The notes below the pieces were generated by a model that ran no database searches, was not told the DNA's origin, and was given only the letters and a program-made list of their open reading frames with translations. From an uncultured Pseudomonadota bacterium (GTDB lineage Bacteria; Pseudomonadota; Gammaproteobacteria; Burkholderiales; Rhodocyclaceae): 64,000 bases of DNA. Both the position numbers and the translations under genes were made by a program. This document shows positions 8,618-17,120 of this stretch, piece after piece (position 1 is the first letter of the stretch; the number at the start of each line of letters is the position of its first letter). Where the stretch lies: contig CAIQBG010000007.1 in NCBI GenBank assembly GCA_903870055.1, positions 62,001 through 126,000 on the forward strand, read 5' to 3'.

Positions 8618-10537
8618 TTACCGGTAGGCAGCAACGTCTGCTTTCAGACGTTCGATCAGCTCTGCAACGGGCATTTGCCCCAGATCCTGACCCCCACGGG
8701 TACGCACGGCCACGAGACCGGCTTCTTTTTCCTTGTCGCCTACGACAAGTTGGTAAGGCAGCCGGTTAACGCTATGTTCCCGAATTTTATAGGTAATTTT
8801 CTCATTACGCAAATCAGCCTCAGCTCGGAAGCCGGCTGCATGTAGCTGATTCACCACATCTTCGGCGTAATCGGCCTGTTTTTCCGAGATATTGAGCACA
8901 ACAGCCTGAATCGGCGCCAACCAGGTCGGCAACGCGCCCGAATGGTTTTCGATCAGGATGCCGATAAAACGCTCCAGGGAACCCAGAATCGCCCGGTGCA
9001 ACATCACTGGCACACGACGCGTATTGTCTTCTGCAACATACTCGGCGCCCAGACGGCCCGGCATCGAGAAATCAACCTGCATCGTCCCACACTGCCAGGA
9101 GCGACCAATCGCGTCCTTGATGTGGAATTCGATCTTCGGACCATAAAAGGCACCCTCGCCCGGCAGCTCGGTCCATTCCAGACCCGAGGCACTCAGGCCA
9201 GCGCGCAAGGCGGCTTCTGCCTTATCCCAGATTTCATCAGAGCCGACACGACCTTCCGGACGTAGCGCCAACTTAACGGCGACTTCCTTAAAACCGAAAT
9301 CGGCATAAACCTCTTTCACCAACGCATTAAAGGCGGTAACTTCGGCTTCGATCTGGTCTTCAGTACAGAATACGTGCCCGTCATCCTGCACGAAACCCCG
9401 CACACGCATCAGGCCATGCAAAGCACCCGATGATTCATTACGGTGACAGGAGCCGAACTCACCATAGCGCAGCGGCAAATCACGATAAGAGCGCATACCG
9501 GCATTGAACACCTGAACATGGCCCGGGCAGTTCATCGGTTTCAGCGCATAGTGTCGCTTTTCCGATTCGGTGGTGAACATATTCTCGTGGTAATGGTCCC
9601 AGTGTCCGGATTTTTCCCAGAGGGTACGATCCAGAATCTGTGGGCAACGCACTTCCTGATAACCGTTATCGCGGTAAACGCGACGCATGTACTGTTCAAC
9701 TTCCTGCCAGACGGCCCAGCCCTTAGGGTGCCAGAACACCAGGCCCGGTGCTTCGTCCTGCATGTGGAATAGATCCAGGGCGCGCCCTAAACGACGGTGG
9801 TCCCGCTTTTCGGCTTCCTCAAGCATGTGCAGGTAGCCTTCGAGATCTTCTTTTTTCGCCCAGGCCGTGCCATAGACACGCTGCAGCTGCTCATTCTTAG
9901 GATCGCCGCGCCAGTAAGCGCCAGCAATCTTCATGAGTTTGAAATGTTTGAGTTTGCCGGTAGATGGCACGTGTGGCCCACGGCAAAGGTCAATGAAATC
10001 GCCCTCGCGGTAAAGCGATACGTCCTGATCAGCCGGAATCGCAGCAATCAGTTCTGCCTTGTAGCGCTCGCCCTGTCCTTCGAAAAATTTCACAGCATCA
10101 TCACGCGACCAGACTTCACGGGTGACTGGAATGTCTTTCTTGGCCAGCTCAGCCATGCGCTTTTCGATAGCGGACAAATCATCCGGCGTAAACGGGCGCG
10201 AGTAAGCAAAGTCGTAATAGAAGCCATTTTCAACCGTAGGCCCAATGGTTACCTGGGCATCCGGATAAAGTTCTTTAACGGCATAGGCCAGCAGATGGGC
10301 CGTGGAGTGGCGGATCAGGTCCAGCCCTTCCGGGTCTTTATCGGTAATGATGGCGAGCGGGCTATCTGTTTCGATCAGATAGCTGGTATCGACCAGCTTG
10401 TCACCGTCTTTGGTACCTACTCGGCCACCCAAAGCAGCGCGGGCAAGGCCGGCACCAATACTGGCAGCAACGTCCAGCACCGTAACAGGCTGGGGATAGT
10501 CACGCTGGGAACCGTCAGGCAAGGTAATGACTGGCAT
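8618..10537 (-). CDS. thrS: threonine--tRNA ligase
   Basis: Predicted 639-residue ThrRS, matching the E. coli length (642). Domains in order: TGS (1-62, [14 protein letters not shown]), SAD editing domain ([20 protein letters not shown]), class II catalytic core with zinc-binding Cys and His ([10 protein letters not shown]), motif 3 near the [13 protein letters not shown] segment, and the C-terminal anticodon-binding domain. I start at the ATG at 10537, since the frame further upstream runs through the tRNA-Val gene and is not coding. It heads the infC-rpmI-rplT operon. A terminator-like hairpin precedes it. Confidence 0.97.
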   Translation of the reverse strand: MPVITLPDGSQRDYPQPVTVLDVAASIGAGLARAALGGRVGTKDGDKLVDTSYLIETDSPLAIITDKDPEGLDLIRHSTAHLLAYAVKELYPDAQVTIGPTVENGFYYDFAYSRPFTPDDLSAIEKRMAELAKKDIPVTREVWSRDDAVKFFEGQGERYKAELIAAIPADQDVSLYREGDFIDLCRGPHVPSTGKLKHFKLMKIAGAYWRGDPKNEQLQRVYGTAWAKKEDLEGYLHMLEEAEKRDHRRLGRALDLFHMQDEAPGLVFWHPKGWAVWQEVEQYMRRVYRDNGYQEVRCPQILDRTLWEKSGHWDHYHENMFTTESEKRHYALKPMNCPGHVQVFNAGMRSYRDLPLRYGEFGSCHRNESSGALHGLMRVRGFVQDDGHVFCTEDQIEAEVTAFNALVKEVYADFGFKEVAVKLALRPEGRVGSDEIWDKAEAALRAGLSASGLEWTELPGEGAFYGPKIEFHIKDAIGRSWQCGTMQVDFSMPGRLGAEYVAEDNTRRVPVMLHRAILGSLERFIGILIENHSGALPTWLAPIQAVVLNISEKQADYAEDVVNQLHAAGFRAEADLRNEKITYKIREHSVNRLPYQLVVGDKEKEAGLVAVRTRGGQDLGQMPVAELIERLKADVAAYR

Positions 10538-10563
10538 CTTGGACTCGCGAGCAAAAAGAAGAC

Positions 10564-10633
10564 AACAAAAAAGCCAGAGCAGGTAGCCGGGGTCGCTTTG
10601 ATTGCGATATTCGGCGAATCTGACTCTGGCTTT
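10564..10633 (-). terminator. terminator or attenuator in the thrS leader, downstream of tRNA-Val
   Basis: A perfect 10-bp inverted repeat, AAAGCCAGAG (minus 10633-10624) and CTCTGGCTTT (minus 10579-10570), encloses a 44-base loop. On the minus strand it is followed by TTTTGTT. It ends about 30 bases before the thrS start. It may terminate the tRNA-Val transcript, or control read-through into thrS. Confidence 0.65.
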
Positions 10634-10648
10634 CAGTTCTGAATTCGT

Positions 10649-10725
10649 TGGTAGGCGCGATTGGACTCGAACCAACGACCCCCACCATGTCAAGGTGGTG
10701 CTCTAACCAGCTGAGCTACGCGCCT
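10649..10725 (-). tRNA. tRNA-Val (anticodon GAC)
   Basis: 77-nt cloverleaf with encoded CCA. Acceptor arms AGGCGCG and CGCGCCT pair; the D-arm is GCTCAGCTGGTTAGAGC; the anticodon arm CCACC/GGTGG encloses TTGACAT, giving anticodon GAC; the T-arm is GGTTCGAGTCC. It lies directly upstream of thrS on the same strand. Confidence 0.97.
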
Positions 10726-10788
10726 ACTGCAAGGAGCAGGACTATACCGACTTTCAAGCTGTTTTGCAAGAAGCCGGCATGTGCCAGA

Positions 10789-11067
10789 TCAAGCTGCAGC
10801 CACCAGCAGCTTGGCCGCCCCTAGCCCCAGCCAGACAAGTAATACCATTACAAAGGTCAGCGTATCCTGCTTGCAGCTCGGCAAACCCGGCATAAGCCTG
10901 ACCGCACAGGCGCGAACGGGGCGCAATAAAAAATCAAACATCCGGACAACCGGATTATCCGCACCGTAACGGCCTGCTAACAAAACCAAAACATTGCGCC
11001 CAATCATCAGCCAGAGCACCAGCTCAAGCAGGCCACGCAAAGCAATGATGAGCGTTAGTGTTGTCAT
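10789..11067 (-). CDS. small membrane protein of unknown function, last gene of the symporter operon
   Basis: Predicted 92-residue protein with two hydrophobic segments (about 4-30 and 70-90) separated by a basic loop (RYGADNPVVRMFDFLLRPVRACAVRLMP). I do not recognise a family. Its ATG overlaps the DUF4212 stop by four bases, so it is translationally coupled to the symporter genes and may be an accessory subunit. Composition resembles the neighbouring genes. It could be a conserved betaproteobacterial inner-membrane protein; no function can be assigned. Confidence 0.75.
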   Translation of the reverse strand: MTTLTLIIALRGLLELVLWLMIGRNVLVLLAGRYGADNPVVRMFDFLLRPVRACAVRLMPGLPSCKQDTLTFVMVLLVWLGLGAAKLLVAAA

Positions 11068-11333
11068 TGTTCATCCACACCGAACTGACGATCCAGGCGA
11101 TTCATCAGGTAGGCGTACAGGCCGATCAGCACAATATAAATAATCAGCGACCCTTGTGCAGCAATGAAATAACCCAATGGCAGGCCAAGAAAAGTCCATT
11201 CATTCAAGGACACTGAGAAAAATGGCGCGGCAAAGGTGACCAGAAACCAGATAACCAGGAGTGTCCCGGTTAACCAAAGTGTTTTTTGCCAGTAGCGTTT
11301 TTGCTGTAGGCGCAAAGGGCTAAGGTCAGGCAT
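11064..11333 (-). CDS. DUF4212 small subunit of a Na+/solute symporter
   Basis: Predicted 89-residue protein with two transmembrane segments (about 17-37 and 50-73) and the DUF4212 pattern: YWQKTLWLTGTLLVIWFLVT, then FFSVSLNEWTFLGLPLGYFIAAQGS. Members of this family accompany large SSS symporters of the VC_2705 subfamily, much as YjcH accompanies the acetate permease ActP. It overlaps the symporter gene by eight bases and the next small membrane gene by four. It presumably stabilises or modulates the transporter in the inner membrane. Confidence 0.88.
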   Translation of the reverse strand: MPDLSPLRLQQKRYWQKTLWLTGTLLVIWFLVTFAAPFFSVSLNEWTFLGLPLGYFIAAQGSLIIYIVLIGLYAYLMNRLDRQFGVDEQ

Positions 11334-13407
11334 CTGGCGACCTCACAGGTGACGCGTCACGGTTATACAGAATACGTGGATAACGCAGGCGTTCGATAAA
11401 TTGCTGGCTTTCTGGACCGGGCGGCTTTGTGAGCAAGCTCACCACAATATTCGTCACCAAACCCACCGGTACGCCATAGATGCCTGCGGCAGCGGCATCG
11501 ATACCGAACCAGGGATTCATACCAATACCGTACCAGCCCATCAAAGGAATGCTATCGAATTCAACCCGGGCAATATAAAAAATAGTCACCGCAAGCCCGG
11601 CAATCATTCCAGCCAATGCGCCGGCACAATTGGCACGAGGCCAGAAAACGCCAAGCACCAACGCAGGAAACAGTGCCGAACCTGCCACCGAAAAAGCCCA
11701 AGCCACCATATCCACAATAGATGCCGGACGCTGCACGGCAATAGACGCCGCTAAAATCGCTACGCCCACCATCACAGACTTGGAAACAATCAATCGCCAC
11801 GAAGAAGAGGCATCCGGGCGCAGCATCTTGAAGTAAATGTCGTGCGAGAGTGCCGAAGTTATTGAGAGCAGCAAGCCTTCCGCGGTCGACAAGGCGGCAG
11901 CCAAACCACCTGCCGCGACCATGCCCGAAATCACATAGGGCAAACCTGCAATCTCCGGTGTTGCCAGAACAATCACATCCGGATTGATCGTTAATTCAGC
12001 CCATTGCAGCAGGTGGTCGTGATTAATGTCGTCAATTGAAACCAAACCGATTTTAGTCCAGGCATTTACCCATGCCGGTAAGGATTCGACGGGAACGCCG
12101 ATGGTGTGTTGTAGCACCTCAAGTTTTACGAATACCGCATAGGCCGGAGCCAACAGATACACCAATGCAACGAAGAATAGCGACCAGAAGACCGAACGAC
12201 GTGCCTGACTCACACTGGCAATACTGTAATAACGCATCAGCAAATGCGGCAAAGACGCCGTGCCAATAGTTAGGCAAAAAATTAACGCCAGAAAGTTTGC
12301 CCGGCTATTACCCTCCTCGGGCAACGCAAAGGACTCAAGGTCCGTTACCGGTGGTTCAGAACGATGTCGCGCTTCTTTCAGGTCATCTCGCCATTTCGCA
12401 TGTGCTAGCTGTGGCGTAGCGGGGAGTGAGCGGCGCTCCCGTTCAACCTGAACAATCTCTCGCACTGAGGCATCCGTCGACTTCATTCTTTCAATCTGGT
12501 CACTCAATCGAGTGCGCTCCGCCGCGAGGGAGCCGGGAAGCTTTTCAATCTGGCTTGCCAGGCGGTCTGCACGTTCTGCATACAAAGCACGTACTGCAAC
12601 TTCTTCCGGACGATTAAACACTTCGTTCTCAAGATCGACGAGTTGATGCATTGCCTTTGCATAAAGCACGGGTGGCGCAGGAATACCGGTACGGTCGAAA
12701 GATAGAATCGTAATCGGGGTAATGTAGGCGATAAGCAAAATCACATACTGGGCGGCTTGTGCATGCAGCAGCGCCCGCATACCCCCAAGAAAAGTACAGA
12801 CCAATACGCCCGCCAGACCAAGATAGACCCCAATCTCAAACTGCAGCGTAATAAAGCGACTGGTAATCAGCCCTACACCGTAGACCTGAGCAACAACATA
12901 AATTAGAGACGCGAGGATAACGGCCAGTGCACCAATCAAACGGATACCTTGCCCCCCATAACGTGCGGCCAGAAAGTCAGGCAAGGTGTACTGCCCGAAT
13001 TTGCGTAGATAGGGTGCCATCAACAATGCCAACAGCACGTAGCCGCCTGTCCAGCCAATCACAAAGGCAAGCCCCTGATAACCGGATTGATAAAGCGCGC
13101 CTGCTAGGCCAATAAATGAGGCGGCAGATAACCAATCCGTGCCAGATGACATGCCGGAATACACTGCTGGCACCCGACGTCCTGCCACAAAATATTCAGC
13201 AACATCAGATGTTCGGGTAAATAGACCTACCATTGAAAAAACCAGCAAGGTCAGAAAGAGAAAGGTATACCCAATCCATCGTTGGCTCAGGCCCCGTTGC
13301 TCCAGCCATGCCAGCACCAGAACAATGAGCGTGAACCCTACCCCAAACAGAATGACAAACAGGGCTGGCCCATAAGCGCCGAGTAATAACCTCAAACGGT
13401 TGGGCAT
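11326..13407 (-). CDS. sodium:solute symporter, VC_2705 subfamily, with a long charged insertion
   Basis: Predicted 693-residue inner-membrane SSS transporter. The N-terminal helices carry SSS motifs (SDVAEYFVAGRRVPA, SGTDWLSAASFIG, YTLPDFLAARYG). At residues about 240-370 a hydrophilic, heptad-like insertion (ERADRLASQIEKL, RTRLSDQIERMKS) interrupts the membrane helices; this makes the protein longer than ActP (about 550). The substrate is likely a small carboxylate such as acetate, inferred from the family, the DUF4212 partner and the nearby acs and permease-kinase. It lies 10 bases downstream of the DUF294 gene. Confidence 0.87.
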   Translation of the reverse strand: MPNRLRLLLGAYGPALFVILFGVGFTLIVLVLAWLEQRGLSQRWIGYTFLFLTLLVFSMVGLFTRTSDVAEYFVAGRRVPAVYSGMSSGTDWLSAASFIGLAGALYQSGYQGLAFVIGWTGGYVLLALLMAPYLRKFGQYTLPDFLAARYGGQGIRLIGALAVILASLIYVVAQVYGVGLITSRFITLQFEIGVYLGLAGVLVCTFLGGMRALLHAQAAQYVILLIAYITPITILSFDRTGIPAPPVLYAKAMHQLVDLENEVFNRPEEVAVRALYAERADRLASQIEKLPGSLAAERTRLSDQIERMKSTDASVREIVQVERERRSLPATPQLAHAKWRDDLKEARHRSEPPVTDLESFALPEEGNSRANFLALIFCLTIGTASLPHLLMRYYSIASVSQARRSVFWSLFFVALVYLLAPAYAVFVKLEVLQHTIGVPVESLPAWVNAWTKIGLVSIDDINHDHLLQWAELTINPDVIVLATPEIAGLPYVISGMVAAGGLAAALSTAEGLLLSITSALSHDIYFKMLRPDASSSWRLIVSKSVMVGVAILAASIAVQRPASIVDMVAWAFSVAGSALFPALVLGVFWPRANCAGALAGMIAGLAVTIFYIARVEFDSIPLMGWYGIGMNPWFGIDAAAAGIYGVPVGLVTNIVVSLLTKPPGPESQQFIERLRYPRILYNRDASPVRSPDA

Positions 13408-13417
13408 GAAGTGCTCA

Positions 13418-14488
13418 TCATATCTGGTAGCAGAGTTTCAATCGTTGCTGTAAACGTTTAGCTTGCTTCAAACCTTCTCGCAATACTGCCTCATCATAGG
13501 TACTCAACTCATCCGGATGCAGATGATTATCCGGGCTCTTGCCCGCCTCAATTGCAAAATGTTGGTGACCCAACCGCAATCGCTGCAGTTCGGACATCGC
13601 CTGCATCGCTGCAGAAACATCCAGCGCAGACATACCGAATTTTTCGCCCGCTTCTAAATAACGGGTACGTGTACTGGCAGATTTCACACCATGAGCGAGT
13701 CCGATAACCCGTGCCACATCAACAAAGATTCGAATACCGTATTTCTTGATATCAACAAACTTTTCTTTACCGTCTTTCTCCATCACCACATCCCCGGTAA
13801 AGCCGATCGGTGGTTCTGCTGCCAGGGCATTAGTAGCCATCAGGCGAAGGAAAGTTTCGGCATTAGGTGCCCATTTACTCAGCATCTCGCGCAATGGGGC
13901 CACTAAAGAAAAGTCACCATATAACGGTCGAACATCAAAGAAAATTGAGGCGTTAAGTAAGGCAGAGGGTTCGGGCTTATGAATCCAATCAAAGAACAAT
14001 CCCTTCCACTCTTCTTCAGAGCGACACCATGCTGGATTGCCCGCCATGATGTCACCAGAGCAAAGTGTAAATCCGCACTCAGCCAAACGCTGATTCACCT
14101 TTTGTGCAAAGGGCAGGAAAACATTACGTAACAGCGTTGCTTCGTGTTCATCGGATGCCGAGAAAATAAGTCCATTGTCCTGATCAGTCACCAAGGTTTG
14201 CTCATGCCGACCTTCTGATCCCAGGCTAATCCAGCACCAATTGGCTGCAGGCAAGCGTGCCTCATCAGCAGTCAGCGCAACAACACGTGCTGCCAGAGCG
14301 TCATTGAGCCAGGAAATGCCGTAAGTTGTGAGCGAACCACTCAGGCCCGAATTTAAAAACGATTCATCTATGCGTCGTGCTTCCTCCGCATAAACCAGCA
14401 ATGTCTCCATGCTGTCTGCGACTTCAATTTTTTTAGCCAGCGCCTGGGCACGATTCACCGAAAAACTGTTCTCACCAAACTGGTTCAT
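13418..14488 (-). CDS. DUF294 putative nucleotidyltransferase, lacking the usual CBS and cyclic-nucleotide domains
   Basis: Predicted 356-residue protein with the GlnD-like nucleotidyltransferase signature at 88-109 (SLGSEGRHEQTLVTDQDN): Gly90-Ser91 and the metal-binding Asp102 and Asp104. The C-terminal half has the DUF294_C helical domain (LVAPLREMLSKWAPN, RVIGLAHGVKSAST). Many DUF294 proteins carry N-terminal cyclic-nucleotide-binding and CBS domains; here only about 80 helical residues precede the enzyme domain. It would transfer a nucleotide to an unknown protein or small molecule. It sits one base after the exonuclease-fusion gene and ten before the symporter, so it is probably part of the same regulatory module. 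Confidence 0.85.
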   Translation of the reverse strand: MNQFGENSFSVNRAQALAKKIEVADSMETLLVYAEEARRIDESFLNSGLSGSLTTYGISWLNDALAARVVALTADEARLPAANWCWISLGSEGRHEQTLVTDQDNGLIFSASDEHEATLLRNVFLPFAQKVNQRLAECGFTLCSGDIMAGNPAWCRSEEEWKGLFFDWIHKPEPSALLNASIFFDVRPLYGDFSLVAPLREMLSKWAPNAETFLRLMATNALAAEPPIGFTGDVVMEKDGKEKFVDIKKYGIRIFVDVARVIGLAHGVKSASTRTRYLEAGEKFGMSALDVSAAMQAMSELQRLRLGHQHFAIEAGKSPDNHLHPDELSTYDEAVLREGLKQAKRLQQRLKLCYQI

Positions 14489-14489
14489 A

Positions 14490-16679
14490 TCAATACTTCA
14501 CTTGAGCAAAATAAGTTTTCTGGGAAGCTTCCAGCGCCTGGCGTAAGGTCACAATACCTTGTTCGGCCAATGCCGGTAGCAGGCGCATGAATATCTGAGC
14601 CGTTGCGGTTGCATCAGCCAACGCATTGTGGCGTTGGCCCATCTGGATTCCCAAACGTTGCATGATGGCTTCAAGACTATGGCTTTGCTGGTTCGGATGC
14701 GCCACAGCAGAGAGAAGCAAGGTATCCAGTACCGGTTGATCAAAACGTAATCCCAATGAGGCTTCTTTCAACTCCAGGAAGCGCATATCAAAGGCAACGT
14801 TGTGACCCACCAACACGGTATCTGCGCAGAAATCATGGAAGGCTGGCAACACGAGGTCTATCGTTGGCTGTCCCAGCAACATACTGTCCGTAATGCCGTG
14901 AATCGCAACGCTAGCGGCTTTGAGATGGCAGCGTGGATCAACCAGCTGATCAAAATGCTCCTGATGCAACAGCCTTCCATTCAGAATACGTAACGCACCG
15001 ATCTGGATGATTTCATCGCCATTGGCAGGTTCCAGACCCGTCGTTTCGGTATCGAAAACCGTATACACCAGATTTGACAAAGGTTGATCCAGATCGACAT
15101 GGCCCATCGGCCGATCAAATAGATCGAAATCATAGTATTCAGGCCGTTCACTGGAAGCCGCACGGTTTGCTACATTCACAGTATCTTGCTCAGGCGTGGC
15201 TTTAGGAAGCAAAAGACGTATCGAAGCCTGGGCAGTGGGTCCTTGGCGCTGATACCAGATTTCACCCGCATGGCGATCCAGCACTTCACGCAGTGTTGGT
15301 GGATTGACGCCGTGATCCTGACGCATGGGTTCGATTTCCCACGACAAAACAGTTTCGGTAGACATGGACAAACCTGTCCACAGCAAATCGATATGAACAA
15401 ACTTTTCGCCTGAGTCCAGTCGAAGCGCAAAAGAGCGCACTTCGCCAGCTTCTTCTATCTTAGAGGCCAGGAAGGTTATGGCACTCACCAGGGAGAAGCT
15501 ATCGGCACGAATCCAGAGCGGATCTGATGTCACCGTATTCACATCTACCGGCAACTTTAAGCGCTCATGCATACGGCGCCCTGCAGCCTCAATCACATCT
15601 ACGGCTAACATATCATCCAGCGGCCAATGCTGCCGCAAAGTATCCGCCAATAGCGTTAACGTGTTATCGAGGCGCAGACTCATGCGCGTCACTTCAGAAG
15701 CTAGAACCCCAACAAATCGATCTCGGTTCTCAGCATCCATATCCGGGTTATCGGCGAGCATTTCTACAGCGGCACGTAATGTGCCTAACGAGGACCGACT
15801 TCCCTCTGTCAGTTCGCCCAAAGCTGCGTCTCTGCGAGACTCTTGCTCTAATACGCGGGTAATATTTTCAATGAGAAGAATATAACCTGATGCCACCTGA
15901 ACATCTGCGCTCTCTGGGCGCTGACGCAGCACGGGGGCGATTTGCACACGAATCAACTGACCGTTGTCAGTAGTGGTTACGAAGTTCGCCACCGGGTGCC
16001 GATTACCCCGCTCCAACTGGATGCGAATTGTTTCACGCGCGTAATCAACCTGGCTGGTTTCCAGAATCGATGAGATCGAACGCCCCAGGCCAATCAACGC
16101 ACCACTAGATACCGAAGTCGGCCCCTTGGCCAAAGACTCGAACATATAGCGGGCACGGTTGTTATAAAGCAGGATACGACCATCCAGATTGCAAACAACC
16201 ACCGCCTGTGCAAGCTCTGACATCAGCGCTGCTAGGCGATTCTTTTCTTCCTCGACATTCGCTTTGGCTTTGGCAACCTGACTCTCCACATCATCGATGT
16301 AGGCATCACGCTGCGTTGCCAGATCATTAATCGCCCGCACTAGTTCGCGCAGCTCTGGTGGTCCATCTTCCGTAATTCTGAATGAACGGTTCGAGCCAAG
16401 CATGAGTCGGAGCTCTTCAACCATCGCTGCCATGCCGGTGACGTAGCGATTGAATAAGCGGCGGATTAGCATCAACCCCAGCACAAAACCTGTAGCCGTT
16501 AGCACCCCACCCAACGGTACTTGTGGCAGAAGATGTTGTACTAACACCTCGCGCATGCCGGTCGATGCGCCGAGCCAGATCAATACCGATGTCAGCAAAA
16601 ACGGGCCCGTCATCAACATTCCGAGCACGGCTACCGCTAAAACAAAGCGCCACTTCGCAGTGAGATCACGTAGAAACAT
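14490..16679 (-). CDS. membrane-bound PAS/degenerate histidine kinase fused to a DEDDh 3'-5' exonuclease
   Basis: Predicted 729-residue fusion. Two membrane helices (about 13-37 and 54-74) lead into a HAMP-like linker (75-125), a coiled coil (125-152), a PAS domain (about 153-275, AVVVCNLDGRILLYNNRARYMFE) and a kinase-like core (about 285-492). The phospho-acceptor His is missing: the H-box position reads ELTEGSRSSL, with Glu292 where His is expected, and clear ATP-binding G-boxes are absent. The C-terminus (537-705) is a DnaQ-type exonuclease with all five catalytic residues: Asp543, Glu545, Asp631, His684 and Asp689. Automatic pipelines tend to call it a polymerase III epsilon subunit, but the membrane anchor argues against a replicase role. 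It lies between the receiver gene and the DUF294 gene in one operon. Confidence 0.88.
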   Translation of the reverse strand: MFLRDLTAKWRFVLAVAVLGMLMTGPFLLTSVLIWLGASTGMREVLVQHLLPQVPLGGVLTATGFVLGLMLIRRLFNRYVTGMAAMVEELRLMLGSNRSFRITEDGPPELRELVRAINDLATQRDAYIDDVESQVAKAKANVEEEKNRLAALMSELAQAVVVCNLDGRILLYNNRARYMFESLAKGPTSVSSGALIGLGRSISSILETSQVDYARETIRIQLERGNRHPVANFVTTTDNGQLIRVQIAPVLRQRPESADVQVASGYILLIENITRVLEQESRRDAALGELTEGSRSSLGTLRAAVEMLADNPDMDAENRDRFVGVLASEVTRMSLRLDNTLTLLADTLRQHWPLDDMLAVDVIEAAGRRMHERLKLPVDVNTVTSDPLWIRADSFSLVSAITFLASKIEEAGEVRSFALRLDSGEKFVHIDLLWTGLSMSTETVLSWEIEPMRQDHGVNPPTLREVLDRHAGEIWYQRQGPTAQASIRLLLPKATPEQDTVNVANRAASSERPEYYDFDLFDRPMGHVDLDQPLSNLVYTVFDTETTGLEPANGDEIIQIGALRILNGRLLHQEHFDQLVDPRCHLKAASVAIHGITDSMLLGQPTIDLVLPAFHDFCADTVLVGHNVAFDMRFLELKEASLGLRFDQPVLDTLLLSAVAHPNQQSHSLEAIMQRLGIQMGQRHNALADATATAQIFMRLLPALAEQGIVTLRQALEASQKTYFAQVKY

Positions 16680-16721
16680 CAGACCACCTTCAAACCTTCA
16701 ATTGCTCAAACGGTTGCACAA

Positions 16722-17093
16722 TCAGCATGCAGCGAGAATTTCTCTAATCTTGGCCACCAGATCTTTGGTGGAAAATGGCTTGAGCATGTAAGCATCTGCC
16801 CCTAATGCCAAACCCTTGGCTTGCTCAGTTTCACGCCCTTTGGCGGTGAGCATGATGATGCGCGGTTGTTTCATCGTCGTATCGGCACGCAGAATCTCGC
16901 ACACTTCAAAACCTGACTTCTTAGGCATCATTACATCCAGCAAAACGAGATCTGGCAAAAAGCTTCGAACCTTATCGAGCGCCAACTCTCCGTCGCCAGC
17001 AGTTTCCGTTGCGAATCCTTCTTTCTTCAACAGAAACTCAATCGACATCACGATATTCGGTTCGTCATCAACAATCAGAATTTTGTGTGTCAT
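16722..17093 (-). CDS. single-domain (CheY-like) response regulator
   Basis: Predicted 123-residue receiver domain with no output domain. The acidic pocket Asp9-Asp10, the phospho-acceptor Asp53 (LVLLDVMMPKKSG), Thr83 (IMLTAKGRE) and Lys105 (AYMLKPFS) are all present. It lies 27 bases downstream of the permease-kinase gene and 42 bases upstream of the exonuclease fusion. It is the obvious phosphorylation target of that kinase. With no DNA-binding part, it must act by protein contact, perhaps with the exonuclease fusion or the DUF294 protein. Confidence 0.92.
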   Translation of the reverse strand: MTHKILIVDDEPNIVMSIEFLLKKEGFATETAGDGELALDKVRSFLPDLVLLDVMMPKKSGFEVCEILRADTTMKQPRIIMLTAKGRETEQAKGLALGADAYMLKPFSTKDLVAKIREILAAC

Positions 17094-17120
17094 TACCTTG
17101 TACTCCTATGGAAGGTACTG

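Noticed and set aside
10538..10693. In-frame extension of thrS upstream to 10693
   Set aside because: It runs through the tRNA-Val gene and the terminator; ThrRS similarity begins at MPVITLPDG.
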